Of a stretch of DNA of 64,000 nt, positions 10,000 to 21,135 are shown piece by piece; within the stretch, counting starts at the first letter, position 1, and each line of letters opens with the position of its first letter. Where the stretch lies: the NCBI GenBank assembly GCA_963556255.1, contig OY744613.1, positions 45,440,291 to 45,504,290 of the forward strand. Reading direction: 5' to 3'. A program made the translations under genes and the position numbers. Source of the stretch: Allolobophora icterica (lineage: Eukaryota > Annelida > Clitellata > Crassiclitellata > Lumbricidae). The notes under the pieces were generated by a model. It made no database searches. It was given only the letters and a program-made list of their open reading frames with translations, and was not told the origin of the DNA.

Positions 10000-10841
10000 G
10001 AACCACATGAACACAGTTGTGTGTATCTGATGTATTTTTGGCTGCTGATCATGAAAACCAACTTCAAATTCTTATATCATGCAGGCCCTACCACTGATTT
10101 GGAAGTGCCTATTGTTGTGATTTCTCTCACATAATAGCATATTTAAATTGGTTACAAATTTCAGATACTCTAATAAAAGACTGCTATCTTGGTGATTTAT
10201 AACTCCCCTTGATGAAATTTACATTTAACTTCCAACATCCACCAATGATAAGGATAATGTGACAATTGCAATATGGAAAAAATTGCTCCGACAAAAGCAG
10301 AAAAAAATGTCAAATGGATACGACATTAATCAATCAATCAAACCTTTTATTGAAGCCATTTTTTGAAGTACAAGGAAAATACAACATAAAGTCTGAACTT
10401 TGGCAACAAGAGGAGACCCAAAAGGGATCTTGATCCTGCTTAGCAGGGCCACCTAGTTAACATTTATTGTAATACAAGTAAATGGGAGCACAATCAATAC
10501 TTTGAACAGTAAACATCGATCAAGTTATATGACCAACAGGTAAAAAAAATAATAGAAGTCTTAACTAAAGAACTTAACTGTCAGTACACATTCCAACTAA
10601 GGTATAAAGATCAATTTTCATTAGTTAAAAAGAGACGAAAGAAACAACAGTGCTTATGCAAATAAACACATAATGTACATTGAAAACGATATTGAAAATG
10701 TCAGTCATCAAGTAAGCACAATAGTTATGCAATTATGATTATAATGTAAATTAGACTTTCTTATCAAAATATATCCATCCATCATTTCTTATCAAAATAT
10801 ATTCATCTTCCATGATTTCCACCTATTATTTCAACTTAAAA
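10000..10841. other. 3' flank of Z2; no gene recognised
   Basis: AT-rich. The stretch at about 10,320-10,460 (catcaatcaatcaaacctttt and following, gacccaaaagggatc) is loosely similar to 57,300-57,470 and may be a degenerate LINE end, which I cannot confirm. Confidence 0.4.
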
Positions 10842-12152
10842 TCATATTCGTGAAGTAAAGCATTTCGCTTGATAATGCGCAAACAGTTCGGCAAAGACAT
10901 CCTCCATTTGAGAATAACACACATGGAAACAGTGATCCATAAATTCCTTTTCTATTTGAAACATTCCATTGCATGTTGCACATCCAAATGGTTTCACCAG
11001 GAAAGACTCAATGTCAGAAACAGATGATGTCTCATTTCCAAACACTTCCAGATTTTGATTTTCTCTTGCAACAGTTTTCACACGGTCAGTCAAAATAAAA
11101 GTCTGCTCACACTGTTTCCCATCGAATTTGACTATGTATGGCTTTTCTCGGCTGTGTGTTTCAGAACACTTATTCTGGTAACTCTTTAGTGCAACTTGTT
11201 CAAATCGTTTATCACATAATTTGTCTTTGTACTGTTTATCTCCATGATTGGTCTTTGAGTGGTTTTGCAGGTGATCCTTCCGAGTAAAGGCCTTAGGACA
11301 TAATTCACACGTAAATGATTTCTCTCCAGTATGGGTTCTCATATGGCTATTCAAATGACTACTGCTTGTAAATGATTTTGGGCAGAGCTGACATTTGTAT
11401 GGTTTATATCCAGTGTGGGTTCTTATATGAACATTCAAATAAGCTCTCTTTATAAATGATTTCTGACATAAGTGACATTTGCGTGATCTATCTCCATCGT
11501 GGATTTTAGAATGGCGACCCAGTTCACCCTTCAACATGAAAGCCTTGTGGCAAACTTCACACTTAAAAGGTCTCTCTCCAGTGTGCCTTTTCATATGTAT
11601 ATGTAACCAATGAATTCGTGCAAACCGTTTATGACAGAACTTGCATTTGTGTGGTTTTTCTCCAGTGTGGGTTCTTGTGTGGCACTTTAGTGCATCGCTT
11701 CTTGTAAATGATTTTCCACATAGATTACATTTGTATGGTTTTTCTCCAGTGTGGGTTTTTGTGTGGTCAAATAGTTGACGCTTTCGTGTATATGCTATTC
11801 CACATAGTTCACACTTGTATGGTCTTTCTCCAGTGTGGATCCTCTCATGGCAATTCAGAGAACTACTCCGTGAAAATGATTTGCAACATACTTGACATTT
11901 GTATGGCTTTTCTCCTGTATGCGTTCGTTTATGTACCTTCAGCTCAAAAGAAGTTCTAAATGCTTTGTCACATAACTCACATTTGTGTGGCTTTTCTCCT
12001 GTATGCCTTCGTCTATGTTTCATCAGGTAAGAAGAATTTTTAAATGCTTTGTCACATAACTCGCATTTGTGTGGCTTTTCCATAGTGTGAGCATTTGTAA
12101 GGTAGTTTAGTGGGTGCTCAATAGTGTAGTGGTTAGCACACTGGACTGTCAA
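10842..12152 (-). CDS. Z2: C2H2 poly-zinc-finger protein, main body (436 aa)
   Basis: Ten good tandem C2H2 units (from about residue 30) with TGEKPYKC linkers are followed by two degenerate units that have lost zinc ligands. An atypical C-terminal module (C391-x2-C394-x12-H407-C408) and an acidic tail follow. The fingers align unit for unit with Z3 (36,314-37,672); the [18 protein letters not shown] unit is shared. The first ~20 residues come from SINE-disturbed sequence, because a SINE lies at 12,105-12,368 and the earlier fingers continue beyond it. The annotated Met is therefore unlikely to be the ancestral start. Expected role: DNA binding in the nucleus; target unknown. Confidence 0.82.
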   Translation of the reverse strand: MTVQCANHYTIEHPLNYLTNAHTMEKPHKCELCDKAFKNSSYLMKHRRRHTGEKPHKCELCDKAFRTSFELKVHKRTHTGEKPYKCQVCCKSFSRSSSLNCHERIHTGERPYKCELCGIAYTRKRQLFDHTKTHTGEKPYKCNLCGKSFTRSDALKCHTRTHTGEKPHKCKFCHKRFARIHWLHIHMKRHTGERPFKCEVCHKAFMLKGELGRHSKIHDGDRSRKCHLCQKSFIKRAYLNVHIRTHTGYKPYKCQLCPKSFTSSSHLNSHMRTHTGEKSFTCELCPKAFTRKDHLQNHSKTNHGDKQYKDKLCDKRFEQVALKSYQNKCSETHSREKPYIVKFDGKQCEQTFILTDRVKTVARENQNLEVFGNETSSVSDIESFLVKPFGCATCNGMFQIEKEFMDHCFHVCYSQMEDVFAELFAHYQAKCFTSRI

Positions 12153-12368
12153 TTTAGAGTTTGGGGTTCAAATCCCCGCCATGGCAGAAATTTTGTTCGA
12201 TATTTCTGTTCTACCTGCGCCCTTAGCCAACTCAGCTATCATAGGTACATTGGCCAAACACCGTCGGTGGGAAGATCATATGGCATGGGAGAGGACTGAC
12301 CACCACCCCAAATGACGTGGATAAGAAAATGAGGTCGCTAACACTTCATACCCATGGCAACCTCAGAG
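12105..12368 (+). mobile_element. tRNA-derived SINE (family S1) inserted into Z2
   Basis: The head (gtagtggttagcacactgga, B box ggttcaaatcc) is followed by a body containing, on the reverse strand, gaagtgttagcgacctcatt, shared with copies at 12,870-13,112 and 25,372-25,600. The candidate duplication tagttta occurs at both ends. The paralogous Z3 sequence near 37,695 reads ggtagtttaactgatcact with no SINE, so this is a true insertion. Confidence 0.88.
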
Positions 12369-12664
12369 CTAGTTTAAGAAACTGCTGTTCTTCGGAGTTG
12401 ATCACTTCTTTTAAATACTATTCCACATAGTTCACAACTGTATGGTTTCACTCCATTGTGTGTTATTTTAATAGTTTTCAGAGTATTGAATTTGGAGAGT
12501 CTTTCTCCAGTGTATATTCTGATGTGCCTTCTCAGATCATCGCTCTTCACAAATGGTTTGTCACATAAATTGCATGTGTTGTTTTTCTCCAGCGTATGTA
12601 CATTTACAAGTTTCGAGTGTACATTATTTACCAAAGCTTTGTCGCATAAACTGCACATATAGTG
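12369..12664 (-). pseudogene. Z2 5' zinc fingers cut off by the SINE
   Basis: The minus strand encodes three finger units (CSLCDKALV, CNLCDKPFVKSDDLRRHIR, CELCGIVFKRSDQLR), the last running into the SINE. The first unit lacks a full HxxxH, and the spacer between the second and third has lost its Cys pair. They are colinear with Z2 and were once its upstream exon region. Confidence 0.75.
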
Positions 12665-12869
12665 TCTTTCTCAAGAGTTCTTACTTGAATTCTGAAGTCG
12701 CAACTATCTCCAAATGTTTCTTTATAAAATTGATGTTGCTCTAGTTTTTTTTATCATCGTAGGTTCTCACTTGCATCTCGAGATCTAATAAAATGGAAAA
12801 CACATTACAAAACAATTTTTTGTCATCGAGCTATATTGTCTGAAAGAGGAGGAAGAATAAAATTACTCT

Positions 12870-13112
12870 GATCTAGCCATAGAAGCAGCTATGGGCGAAA
12901 AGTGCTAACAACTTCATCCTTCTTAGGCATAACATAGGAGGATGGATGGCCAATTGTTTCCCTCACTTTACCACATTCCCGACAGAGTTGATTTGGTTGT
13001 AGTAGACACCTGAGATGCAGAAATCTCAAAACAAATTCTGTGCTGATGGGATTTGAATCCCAAACCTCACGACCTAAAGTCCAATGCGCTAACTACTAGA
13101 CTCGCACAACTT
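12870..13112 (-). mobile_element. tRNA-derived SINE, family S1
   Basis: On the minus strand a tRNA-like head (agtagttagcgcattggact, B box gggattcaaatccc) leads into the S1 body, whose end reads ttgttagcacttttcgcc in this orientation. It is diverged from the copy at 12,105, so it is older. Confidence 0.8.
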
Positions 13113-13119
13113 CTGGTGT

Positions 13120-13980
13120 CTGAAATGGGGAAGGAATTTCTTAACAGAGCAGCAGATGCATACGAGTTTTTCTTAGAGAGCATGAGTTTTGTGAACATGT
13201 AGAAATGAATAGCCTTCACACTGGCAGATTTAAAGAAAATCATTTGTTTGAGTAAGCTAAGAGGAAGCAAAGAAAGAAAGCTCATTATATGCGAATGCGA
13301 CGAGTCCTACATCATTCAGGACATAACCACAATTATACACCAAAATACTAACGAAAACCTAAGAGTGGAAAATCGTAACACTGGAACCACTGACCCATCA
13401 GGTCATCTGATGGGGATTATAGATTTGCGCTATATAAAATTCTAATTACGATACAACACAGAACTGGAGAGATGCAATAATCAAAATGCTAGCTTAAGCT
13501 ACAGTCTGAACTGGTCAAATGATTTTATTGTAGAAAGTGCCCTGCTACTCATACCAGTCCTCACCAACGCCTCCTTGCATTAGAACACGCAGGGCCTAAA
13601 ACAGCCATGTCAAAGTAATACACTTTAATATCCGAAACATTGAGATGATTTAAAAAACGTCAAACCTGCAGGCGGCAATTTTATGATTTGAATATAACTG
13701 ACGCTCTATTAATGAAAAGCGTGATTCTCAAAGTTTCTTTTATCCTGCACTAAAAATGGCTTTAACTAGAAAGAACCCGCCTCGGCGTAATTGCAGTAAA
13801 AGTGTGATTAGCGAGTATTCTGACATCTAGTGAATTAATAAAAATGCCCATTGCAAAGACAATTTTAATTCATAATGTAGGAAAGTAAGAGAACTCGTGC
13901 AGAAGAAGTGCTAATAATTTATTAATAATTAATTTTCAATATTCTCTTGAATATCGATGCAGACTCTAGAGTGTGTGTGT
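13120..13980. repeat. duplicated 5'-flank block, copy 2 (pair of 6340-7320)
   Basis: Aligns with 6340-7320 and lacks the 128-bp MITE of that copy. It lies 0.5-1.3 kb upstream of the first fingers of Z2, on the minus strand. No conserved long ORF is shared between the copies, so any conservation would be regulatory or mere shared ancestry. Confidence 0.75.
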
Positions 13981-14060
13981 TTATCCCTCGAATGCCCAAA
14001 GGGGTCCGACCGGACCCCAGACCCGCTTTTCCAGGGATAACTTCAGAACGGCAGCGAAAT
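13981..14060 (+). mobile_element. possible piggyBac-like left end with subterminal hairpin
   Basis: TTAT followed by CCCTCGAATGCCCAAAG and a hairpin ggggtccg-ac-cggacccc at 14,001-14,018. The layout (TTAA-like site, CCCT start, G/C-rich hairpin soon after) matches the elements at 30,222 and 33,460. No matching right end was found in the window, so this may be a solo end. Confidence 0.45.
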
Positions 14061-14710
14061 TGTAAAAATGGTTTTAGGACATCCTAAAGCCTTCAATTGG
14101 GCTTCGTATGATATACTTTGCGTGATTATTCTACCACCCTGTAGCCCACAGCCATAGCATATACCAAGGACACCCCCAAGATATGCTGCTCATGGTCATA
14201 CTGGCACATGGTTTACCAGCCCAGAAATAAATTGTTTAACGCATGCTATTGTGAAATACAATATTAGGCCTATCAGTCGATTGCAAATTGAATTTGGATT
14301 ATAACAAGCCAAGTCCCGTTAAAATATTCCATTCCTGTAGCCCACAACCATAGCATATATCAAGGACACCCCAAGATATGCGGCTGATGGTCATACTGGC
14401 ATATGGTTTAACAGCCCAGAAATAAATTTTTAACGCAGGTTATTGTGAAATACCATTTTTATATCAGTCGATTGCAAATTGAATTTGGATTATAACAAGC
14501 CAAATCCCGTTAAAATATTCCAATCCTTTACCCCACAACCAAGCAACAACTACGTGCGTACAATTGAATACCTGCGAAAAATCCCGAAATTGCAAAACAC
14601 TACATACGAGTATTAAAGTTAAAATAAAGTTTCACCAGATGGCGCTATTGTGAAATACCATATATCAGTCGATTGCAAATTGAATTGGATTATAACAAGC
14701 CAAATCCCGT

Positions 14711-14843
14711 CACTCTGCTACTTTTTATACTAATTTGAAGACTGCTCTCTTTAGCCGTGGCTGAACTGGGAGCGCTCATGAGTAGACAGCCTTGAAGGGG
14801 CGCTATATAAATGTTCCTTAAATGAAATGAAATGAAATGAAAA
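14711..14843 (+). mobile_element. 5'-truncated LINE 3' end with (aaatg)n tail
   Basis: Ends in aaggggcgctatataaatg followed by repeats of aaatg. It sits inside a tandem unit that reads cccgttaaaatattcc elsewhere. The 3' end resembles those at 36,781, 62,210 and the SINE at 7333. Confidence 0.75.
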
Positions 14844-15163
14844 TATTCCAACTACGTGCGTACAATTGAATACCTGCGAAAAATCCCAAAATTGCAAAAC
14901 ACTAAATACCAGTATTAACACATATTTTAACATGGTGTTAAAATAAAGTTTCACCAGATGGCGCTATTGTGAAATACCATATATCAGTCGATTGCAAATT
15001 GAATTTGGATTATAACAAGCCAAATCCCGTTAAAATATTTCAATTACGTGCGTACAATTGAATACCTGCGAAAAATCCCGAAATTGCAAAACACTACATA
15101 CGAGTATTAAAGTTAAAATAAAGTTTCACCAGATGGCGCTATTGTGAAATACCATAATATATT

Positions 15164-15770
15164 ATGAAGCCTTCATCGGAAGAACAACTAGAGTCCATTT
15201 CTGACATTTTTGAGCTAACTGTGCCCTGTGATACTTAATGCTATAGAGCATGTATTTACAAGTGTGTTTTTAAGAAAACTCACGTCAGTCCATTGTTACA
15301 ATGGGAAGAAAATATAGTGTTCATGTAAAAACAACTAGAGTCCTTTGACTTAGGCCTATATAAGTGATTCTTGCATGAATCGTGAACTGCAAACACACAA
15401 GGCAGAAATTTTTTACATTTAATTTTAATACTAATTTTAGCTTATAAACAGCAGTTATTATGAATAATTTGTTACTGTTGAACAAATTTGCAATTATTCA
15501 ATGAATACTGTCTATTCACGGCGAAAAAATGAAGTTGTACATAAGAAGTTGCAGTACGCAGCAAACTTAAACCTTTAAAATGTGGCGCCACCTACCTGTT
15601 AAATCAATATCTTTTTTACATGTTATAGAGACATAACACATCCGTGCGAGTGCCAAATTTCTTTTCGATATGTTCATAAATAAAATACTTGTAGACTTTC
15701 AAAGTTTCTTTTGTGAATATCTCAAAATGCTAAAAATGGACTCTATTGGTTCTTCCGATGAAGGCTTCAT
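15164..15770. mobile_element. 607-bp MITE with ~38-bp inverted termini
   Basis: The left end atgaagccttcatcggaaga and its complement at 15,733-15,770 form inverted repeats extending through tagagtccattt with few mismatches. It is inserted at the point where sister array units read ataccatatatcagtcg. Non-coding; TA-rich target. Confidence 0.85.
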
Positions 15771-15837
15771 ATATCAGTCGATTGCAAATTGAATTTGGAT
15801 TATAACAAGCCAAATCTCGTTAAAATATTCCAATCCG

Positions 15838-15838
<1 letters not shown>

Positions 15839-15923
<85 letters not shown>
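15839..15923. repeat. (TA)n microsatellite
   Basis: About 85 bp of uninterrupted TA between the tandem array and the long hairpin. Likely unstable in length. Confidence 0.95.
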
Positions 15924-15925
<2 letters not shown>

Positions 15926-15927
15926 CG

Positions 15928-16202
15928 GTTTGCCGATGTCGGGTGTACTAACATCGGGCCAACATTGACCCAATGTGTGTGTGCTGGCTGGGTTATAAAG
16001 CGCCTCTCACAGTGCGAGGGTGAGAAAGGAGAGGGGATATATCCCCTCTCCTTTCTCACCCCCTCGAGCTATCCTCCCTGTCCCTGTCCCTGTCCCTCTC
16101 TCTCTCTCTCCCTCGCACTGCGAGAGGCGCTTTATAACCCAGCCAGCACACACACATTGGGTCAATGTTGGCCCGATGTTAGTACACCCGACATCGGCAA
16201 AC
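15928..16202. repeat. 275-bp compound hairpin: 93-bp arms with a nested 38-nt palindrome
   Basis: 15,928-16,020 and 16,110-16,202 are reverse complements (92 of 93 positions by eye). The loop begins with a perfect 38-nt palindrome (16,021-16,058, centre ggggatatatcccc), followed by tgtccc and tc repeats. The arms contain the LINE-end motif ttataaagcgcctctc and the satellite words of the array that follows. Confidence 0.88.
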
Positions 16203-17165
16203 GGTTTTTTTTAAACCAGGCCCAATGTTCGACCAATGACATTGGCCCAACGTCGTGGTTACCATCGGCGAATGGTCGTACATCCGATGTCGGCCCAATG
16301 TGTTTTTGAAATTCGGTCCAACGTTCGCCCAATAACATCGGCCAAACGTAGCTTGACCCTCCAATTTAAAACCGATTGCCAACGTCGACCCGCTGTTTTA
16401 CCGACTTATATACGACATTGGGTCAATGATGGCCCGACGTCGTGGTTACCATTGGCGAATGGTCGTACATACGATATCGGCCCAATGTTCTTTTGAAATC
16501 CGGTCCAACGTTCGCCCAATAACATCGGCCAAACGTAGCTTGACCCTCCAATTTAAACCGATTGCCAACGTCGACCCGCTGTTTAACCAACTTATATACG
16601 ACATTGGGTCAATGATGGCCCGACGTCGTGGTTACCATTGGCGAATGGTCATACATACGATATCGGCCCAATGTTCTTTTGAAATCCGGTCCAACGTTCG
16701 CCCAATAACATCGGCCCAACGTAGCTTGACCATCCAATTTAAAACCGATTGCCAACGTCGACCCGCTGTTTTACCAACTTATATACGACATTGGGTCAAT
16801 GATGGCCCGACGTCGTGGTTACCATTGGCGAATGGTCGTACATACGATATCGGCCCAATGTTCTTTTGAAATCCGGTCCAACGTTCGCCCAATAACATCG
16901 GCCCATCGTAGCTTGACCCTCCAATTTAAAACCGATTGCCAACGTCGACCCGCTGTTTTACCGACTTATATACGACATGGGGTTAATGTTGGCCCGACGT
17001 CGTGGTTACCATTGGTGAATGGTCGTACATACGATATTGGCCCAATGTTCTTTTGAAATCCGGTCCAACGTTCGCCCAATAACAACGGCCCAATGTAGCT
17101 TTACCCTTCAATTTACCACCGATTGCCAACGCCGAACCACTCGTTTACCAACTTCTATACATTGG
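16203..17165. repeat. ~187-bp satellite, about five units
   Basis: Unit landmarks recur at 16,417, 16,603, 16,790 and 16,977 (attgggtcaatgatggcccg, or a variant of it). Each unit is itself made of short words of both orientations (cggcccaatgtt, ggtccaacgttcgccc, ggcccgacgtcg). The long plus-strand frames across it arise from the repeat and are not genes. Confidence 0.9.
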
Positions 17166-17434
17166 GTCAATGTTGGCCCTTAGCAGTGGTTACCATCGGC
17201 AAATGGTTGTGCAGCCTTTACCGACTACTTTCCAAGTTCTCTGCCCCGGTCAGGTTCAAACGTCCAGTGGCGCCACTCCTCTCGATGCTGGTCTTCCTAC
17301 AGTTTACTGTATCCACTCACTATCATCCAGTCCAGCAGCATCCATCTATAGGACATCCTCTCATTCTCATTTCCCTTCATTTCCAGCAACTTATTGGCAA
17401 AACTGACTTTCCGTTACAGACTAAGAGTACATTT

Positions 17435-18960
17435 AGTTGATATTCACATTTATCACAGTACAAAACAATACTTATAAATCGTTATTAAAAACTATACATA
17501 TTCTGAAGAGAAGACTGTGCAATCCTTGAATTTTATCTTTAATCACTTCAGTCAATCAGTAAGAACAAATCGTTTAGTTGTAACTTGTACACAATCAAAT
17601 AACTTCAAAAAGTAGGCTACGTTCTTCACAGAACTGAATCATAAACACAATCAATATCCCGTAAAATGACCTTACGTTACAGATTAATAGTACACTTAGT
17701 TGATATTCACATTTATCACAGTACATAACGATACTTATTAATTGTTATAAAAACTATACATATTCTGAAGAGAAGACTGTGCAATCCTTGGATTTTATCA
17801 TTAATCACTTCAGTCAATCAGTAAGAACAAATCGTTTAGTTGTAACTTGAACACAATCAAGTAGCTTCAAAAAGTAGGCTACATTCATCACAGAACTGAA
17901 TCATAAACACAATCAATATCCTGTAAAATGACCTTATGTTACAGATTAATAGTACACTTAGTCGATAATCACATTTATCACAGTACATAACGATACTTAT
18001 TAATTGTTATTAAAACTGTACATATTCTGAAGAGAAGACTGTGCAATCCTTGAATTTTATCATTAATCACTTCAGTCAATCAGTAAGAACAAATCGTTTA
18101 GTTGTAACTTGTACACAATCAAATAGACAGCTTCAAAACGTAGGCTACGTTCTTCACAGAACTGAATCATAAACACAATCAATATCCCGTAAAATGACCT
18201 TACGTTACAGATTAATAGTACACTTAGTTGATATTCACATTTATCACAGTACATAACGATACTTATTAATTGTTATTAAAAACTGTACATATTCTGAAGA
18301 GAAGACTGTGCAATCCTTGAATTTTATCATTAATCACTTCAGCGAATCAGTAAGAACAAATCGTTTAGTTGTAACTTGAACACAATCAAATAGCTTCAAA
18401 AAGTAGGTTACATTCTTCACAGAACTGAATCATAAACACAATCAATATCCTGTAAAATGACCTTATGTTACAGATTAATAGTACACTTAGTCGATAATCA
18501 CATTTATCACAGTACATAACGATACTTATTAATTGTTATTAAAACTGTACATATTCTGAAGAGAAGACTGTGCAATTCTTGAATTTTATCATTAATCACT
18601 TCAGCGAATCAGTAAGAACAAATCGTTTAGTTGTAACTTGTACACAATCAAATAGCTTCAAAAAGTAGGCTACGTTCTTCACAGAACTGAATCATAAACA
18701 CAATCAATATCCCGTAAAATGACCTTACGTTACAGATTAATAGTACACTTAGTTGATATTCACATTTATCACAGTACATAACGATACTTATTGGTATTAA
18801 AAACTGTACATATTCTGAAGAGAAGACTGTGTAATCCTTGAAATTTAACGTTAATCACTCCAGTCAATCAGTAAGAACAAACTGTCTAGTTGTACAAGAT
18901 CAAATAGACAGCTTCAAATGTCGGCTACATTCGTCACAGAACTTGTTGATATTTACATTT
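17435..18960. repeat. ~264-bp satellite with an alternating A/B pattern
   Basis: Units begin at about 17,435, 17,699, 17,961, 18,228, 18,490 and 18,752, plus a partial unit near 18,940. Type A reads agttgatattcac and type B reads agtcgataatcac, with linked changes at other sites. The order A-A-B-A-B-A suggests a ~529-bp dimeric higher-order repeat. Confidence 0.88.
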
Positions 18961-19049
18961 ATCACAGGACATAACAGTAATGATTACCAATATTTCTCAG
19001 AGTTCTTCCAAGGCTGCATAGTGCATACTATACAATCGTATCGTATCTA

Positions 19050-19330
19050 GTAATTTATACGGCGCCTCTCGCAGTATAAACTATTCAGAAGCGCCCTCAG
19101 TGCATGAGCCCCGTGGAAACAGAAACGCCTTGAGCAAGCGAGTAGATGCAGGGGAGATTCCCATCATGAGTTTAGTTCGAAGTCGAGATGGAAGACCATT
19201 CCAGGCAGAGGTACCTGTTACAGCAAAAGCTCGACGTTGGGCCAGAGTGGTCCTAGTACGAGGGACAGAGAACAAGACGGCCAGTAGAGCGCAAAGGACG
19301 AGCAGAAGTTGCAGAGAGAATATATAGAAT
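19050..19330 (-). pseudogene. CR1/L2-like LINE, C-terminal ORF end and 3' UTR
   Basis: The minus strand encodes FAVTGTSAWNGLPSRLR, the conserved C-terminal block of CR1/L2-type ORF2 proteins. It then enters a 3' end with gcgagaggcgccgtataaat. The upstream RT domain is absent, so this is a typical 5'-truncated copy. Confidence 0.78.
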
Positions 19331-19551
19331 ACCACTTTAATTTGACATCCCACCTTACAAAGTTCAGACGCACAACTGAACAATGGGTAAGCTGACAGTA
19401 AACACGGAACATGACACAATAATCATACAACAAATGTACAAAAGTGTAAATTTTATGTGATGGACCACATGGTTCTATAACTTACACTGCAAGCATTTTT
19501 CTATGACATCTAAATGCATAAACATCTTGTTGTATACTGGCTACTAGTAGC

Positions 19552-19725
19552 CAGGGGCGTCTACCCCCCACCCCATAAGTCATTGGAGCAACTACCCCTT
19601 CCGTCTTTTTTTCCCTCCTCCCTCTTCCTCTCCCCTAAAATGGTGGCACATACACTGACAGATCTTTCCCATTATTTCTTGGGTGGAGCATTTGCTCCAC
19701 GGTTTCTATGGTGTAGACGCCCCTG
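19552..19725. mobile_element. 174-bp hAT-type MITE
   Basis: Termini caggggcgtctacc and tgtagacgcccctg are flanked by ctagtagc and ctagtatc (8 bp, one mismatch). The interior is pyrimidine-rich and non-coding. The CAGGGGCGT start resembles the element at 26,781. Confidence 0.85.
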
Positions 19726-19733
19726 CTAGTATC

Positions 19734-20162
19734 GCACATCGCCGAATTTACACAACTAACTGTAACACCAAAGGTTTTAGTGCAGTACATGCATCAATCA
19801 TTTATTACTTGGTAGTTATGTTATAAAAAATTTGCAGTCCAACAACAGTGTCATTGCACAAAGCTAAACTTCCAATAACATACTTTCATCTCCATCACAG
19901 TAAATGTTAACAACACTCTTAACTATAAAATGAAGTCAGTCAGTAATATTGATCAGGACACTTAATATAGCACTTGCCCACAAAAACCAAAGCTGTTAAA
20001 ATCCTAAACCTAATTAATTAGCTTCATAGCCAATTCTAAGTAATTAAATACAAAACCTTAATTACCCATCACTGCTTTGCTTGTATTTGTTTATTTTGTT
20101 AACACAAATGTTTGGTGAGGATGTTTATAAGACACTAATAAAATTCACAGACAGATTCATAA
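19734..20162. other. no gene recognised
   Basis: AT-rich non-coding spacer between two hAT-type insertions. Confidence 0.45.
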
Positions 20163-20170
20163 CGTGCAGT

Positions 20171-20775
20171 CAGGCCCTTAGCCAGAAATAAAGAGTAGGG
20201 TGTCCAAAAGCATTCGAAGTCCCCCGATGCCTCGACCTTACGAGTCCGACTGCAAAAGTCTGCAATGTCCCTACAGTGAATGCCTTTTGGGTTTTGATCA
20301 CAATTTAACAGTTTTGTTTACATATAATGATACAAACAACAATCTATTAACTTCAGATTGTAACTTTTAATTCCCTTATTTGATTATGGTAGCCTTGGGA
20401 ACAGACATTGATCATGACTGTGTCCCTTTACTTGTTACCAATCCAAGCCCCTATAATTATTCATAAGGTCAAGGTATTTATATAGTCAAATCAGTTACCA
20501 ATTACCCTGAAACATCCTCATCTAATCAGCACTTAATTACATGTGTATTGTATTTATATAGTCAAATCAGTTACCAATTACCATGAAACAACCTCATCTA
20601 ATTGGCACTTAATTACATGAGTATCTTGTGTGGGAAAAGGAACATCGTTACACAGATGAAGGGGAATCGATTATATACATAATATCACATTTAGGACATG
20701 GCGTCCAGGCACAATTTATGCCCCTCCAAAATGATTTTCAGGCATCCAAAGGACGGCTGGCTGGCTAAGGGCGTG
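20171..20775. mobile_element. 605-bp non-autonomous hAT element
   Basis: A perfect 8-bp duplication cgtgcagt (20,163-20,170 and 20,776-20,783) flanks termini caggcccttagccag and ctggctaagggcgtg. The interior contains two diverged copies of a ~95-bp tandem segment (tatttatatagtcaaatcag at about 20,475 and 20,550). No transposase. Confidence 0.92.
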
Positions 20776-20984
20776 CGTGCAGTCACAATAAATTAAAAAT
20801 AGTTGCAATGTCTGGCTTAACCATAACAAGTATTGAAATTATCACCATGTAACACTTGTCAGAATATATACATGACTTTTCACAAAGCACAGAAAATTAA
20901 ATATGTAGCATTGGCTCATCAAAATTTCATGCTTTATTGATGTACAGCACAAAAGGTGTAATATGAATTGCCTATAACTAACAA

Positions 20985-21135
20985 TCTACGATGAGACCAA
21001 CACAGAACTACCTTGAGCCACTATTGGCTCTGTCGAATACTTCAGGCTGATGGTCTGACTTGCTTTAACAGCTCCCTTTTCTTTGGCCTCAGCTATGCTA
21101 CGGCGCTATATAAATCATCTTATTATAATTATTAA
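20985..21135 (+). mobile_element. possible LINE/SINE 3' tail
   Basis: Ends ctacggcgctatataaatca followed by an AT-rich tail, the same 3'-end signature as the LINEs in this window. Too short for further assignment. Confidence 0.45.

Larger units (their letters stand above)
14130..15835. repeat. composite tandem array
   Basis: Two ~195-bp units starting tgtagcccaca(g/a)ccatagc, then at least three units starting actacgtgcgtacaattg, all share a ~75-bp half (cagtcgattgcaaattgaat, ataacaagccaaatcccgtt). A LINE end (14,711-14,843) and a MITE (15,164-15,770) interrupt the array; the other units serve as empty sites. Confidence 0.8.

Noticed and set aside
12110..12190. Functional tRNA gene (also 7333, 13,030-13,110, 34,913-34,999)
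   Set aside because: A and B boxes are present, but stems are imperfect and each is followed by a shared repetitive body, so they are SINE heads.
16236..17056. Four similar plus-strand frames of 85-147 codons
   Set aside because: Same frame of the ~187-bp satellite in successive units; no start context, no domain.
16203..18960. CRISPR-like regular repeats
   Set aside because: Units are contiguous satellites of 187 and 264 bp without unique spacers, in a eukaryotic genome.
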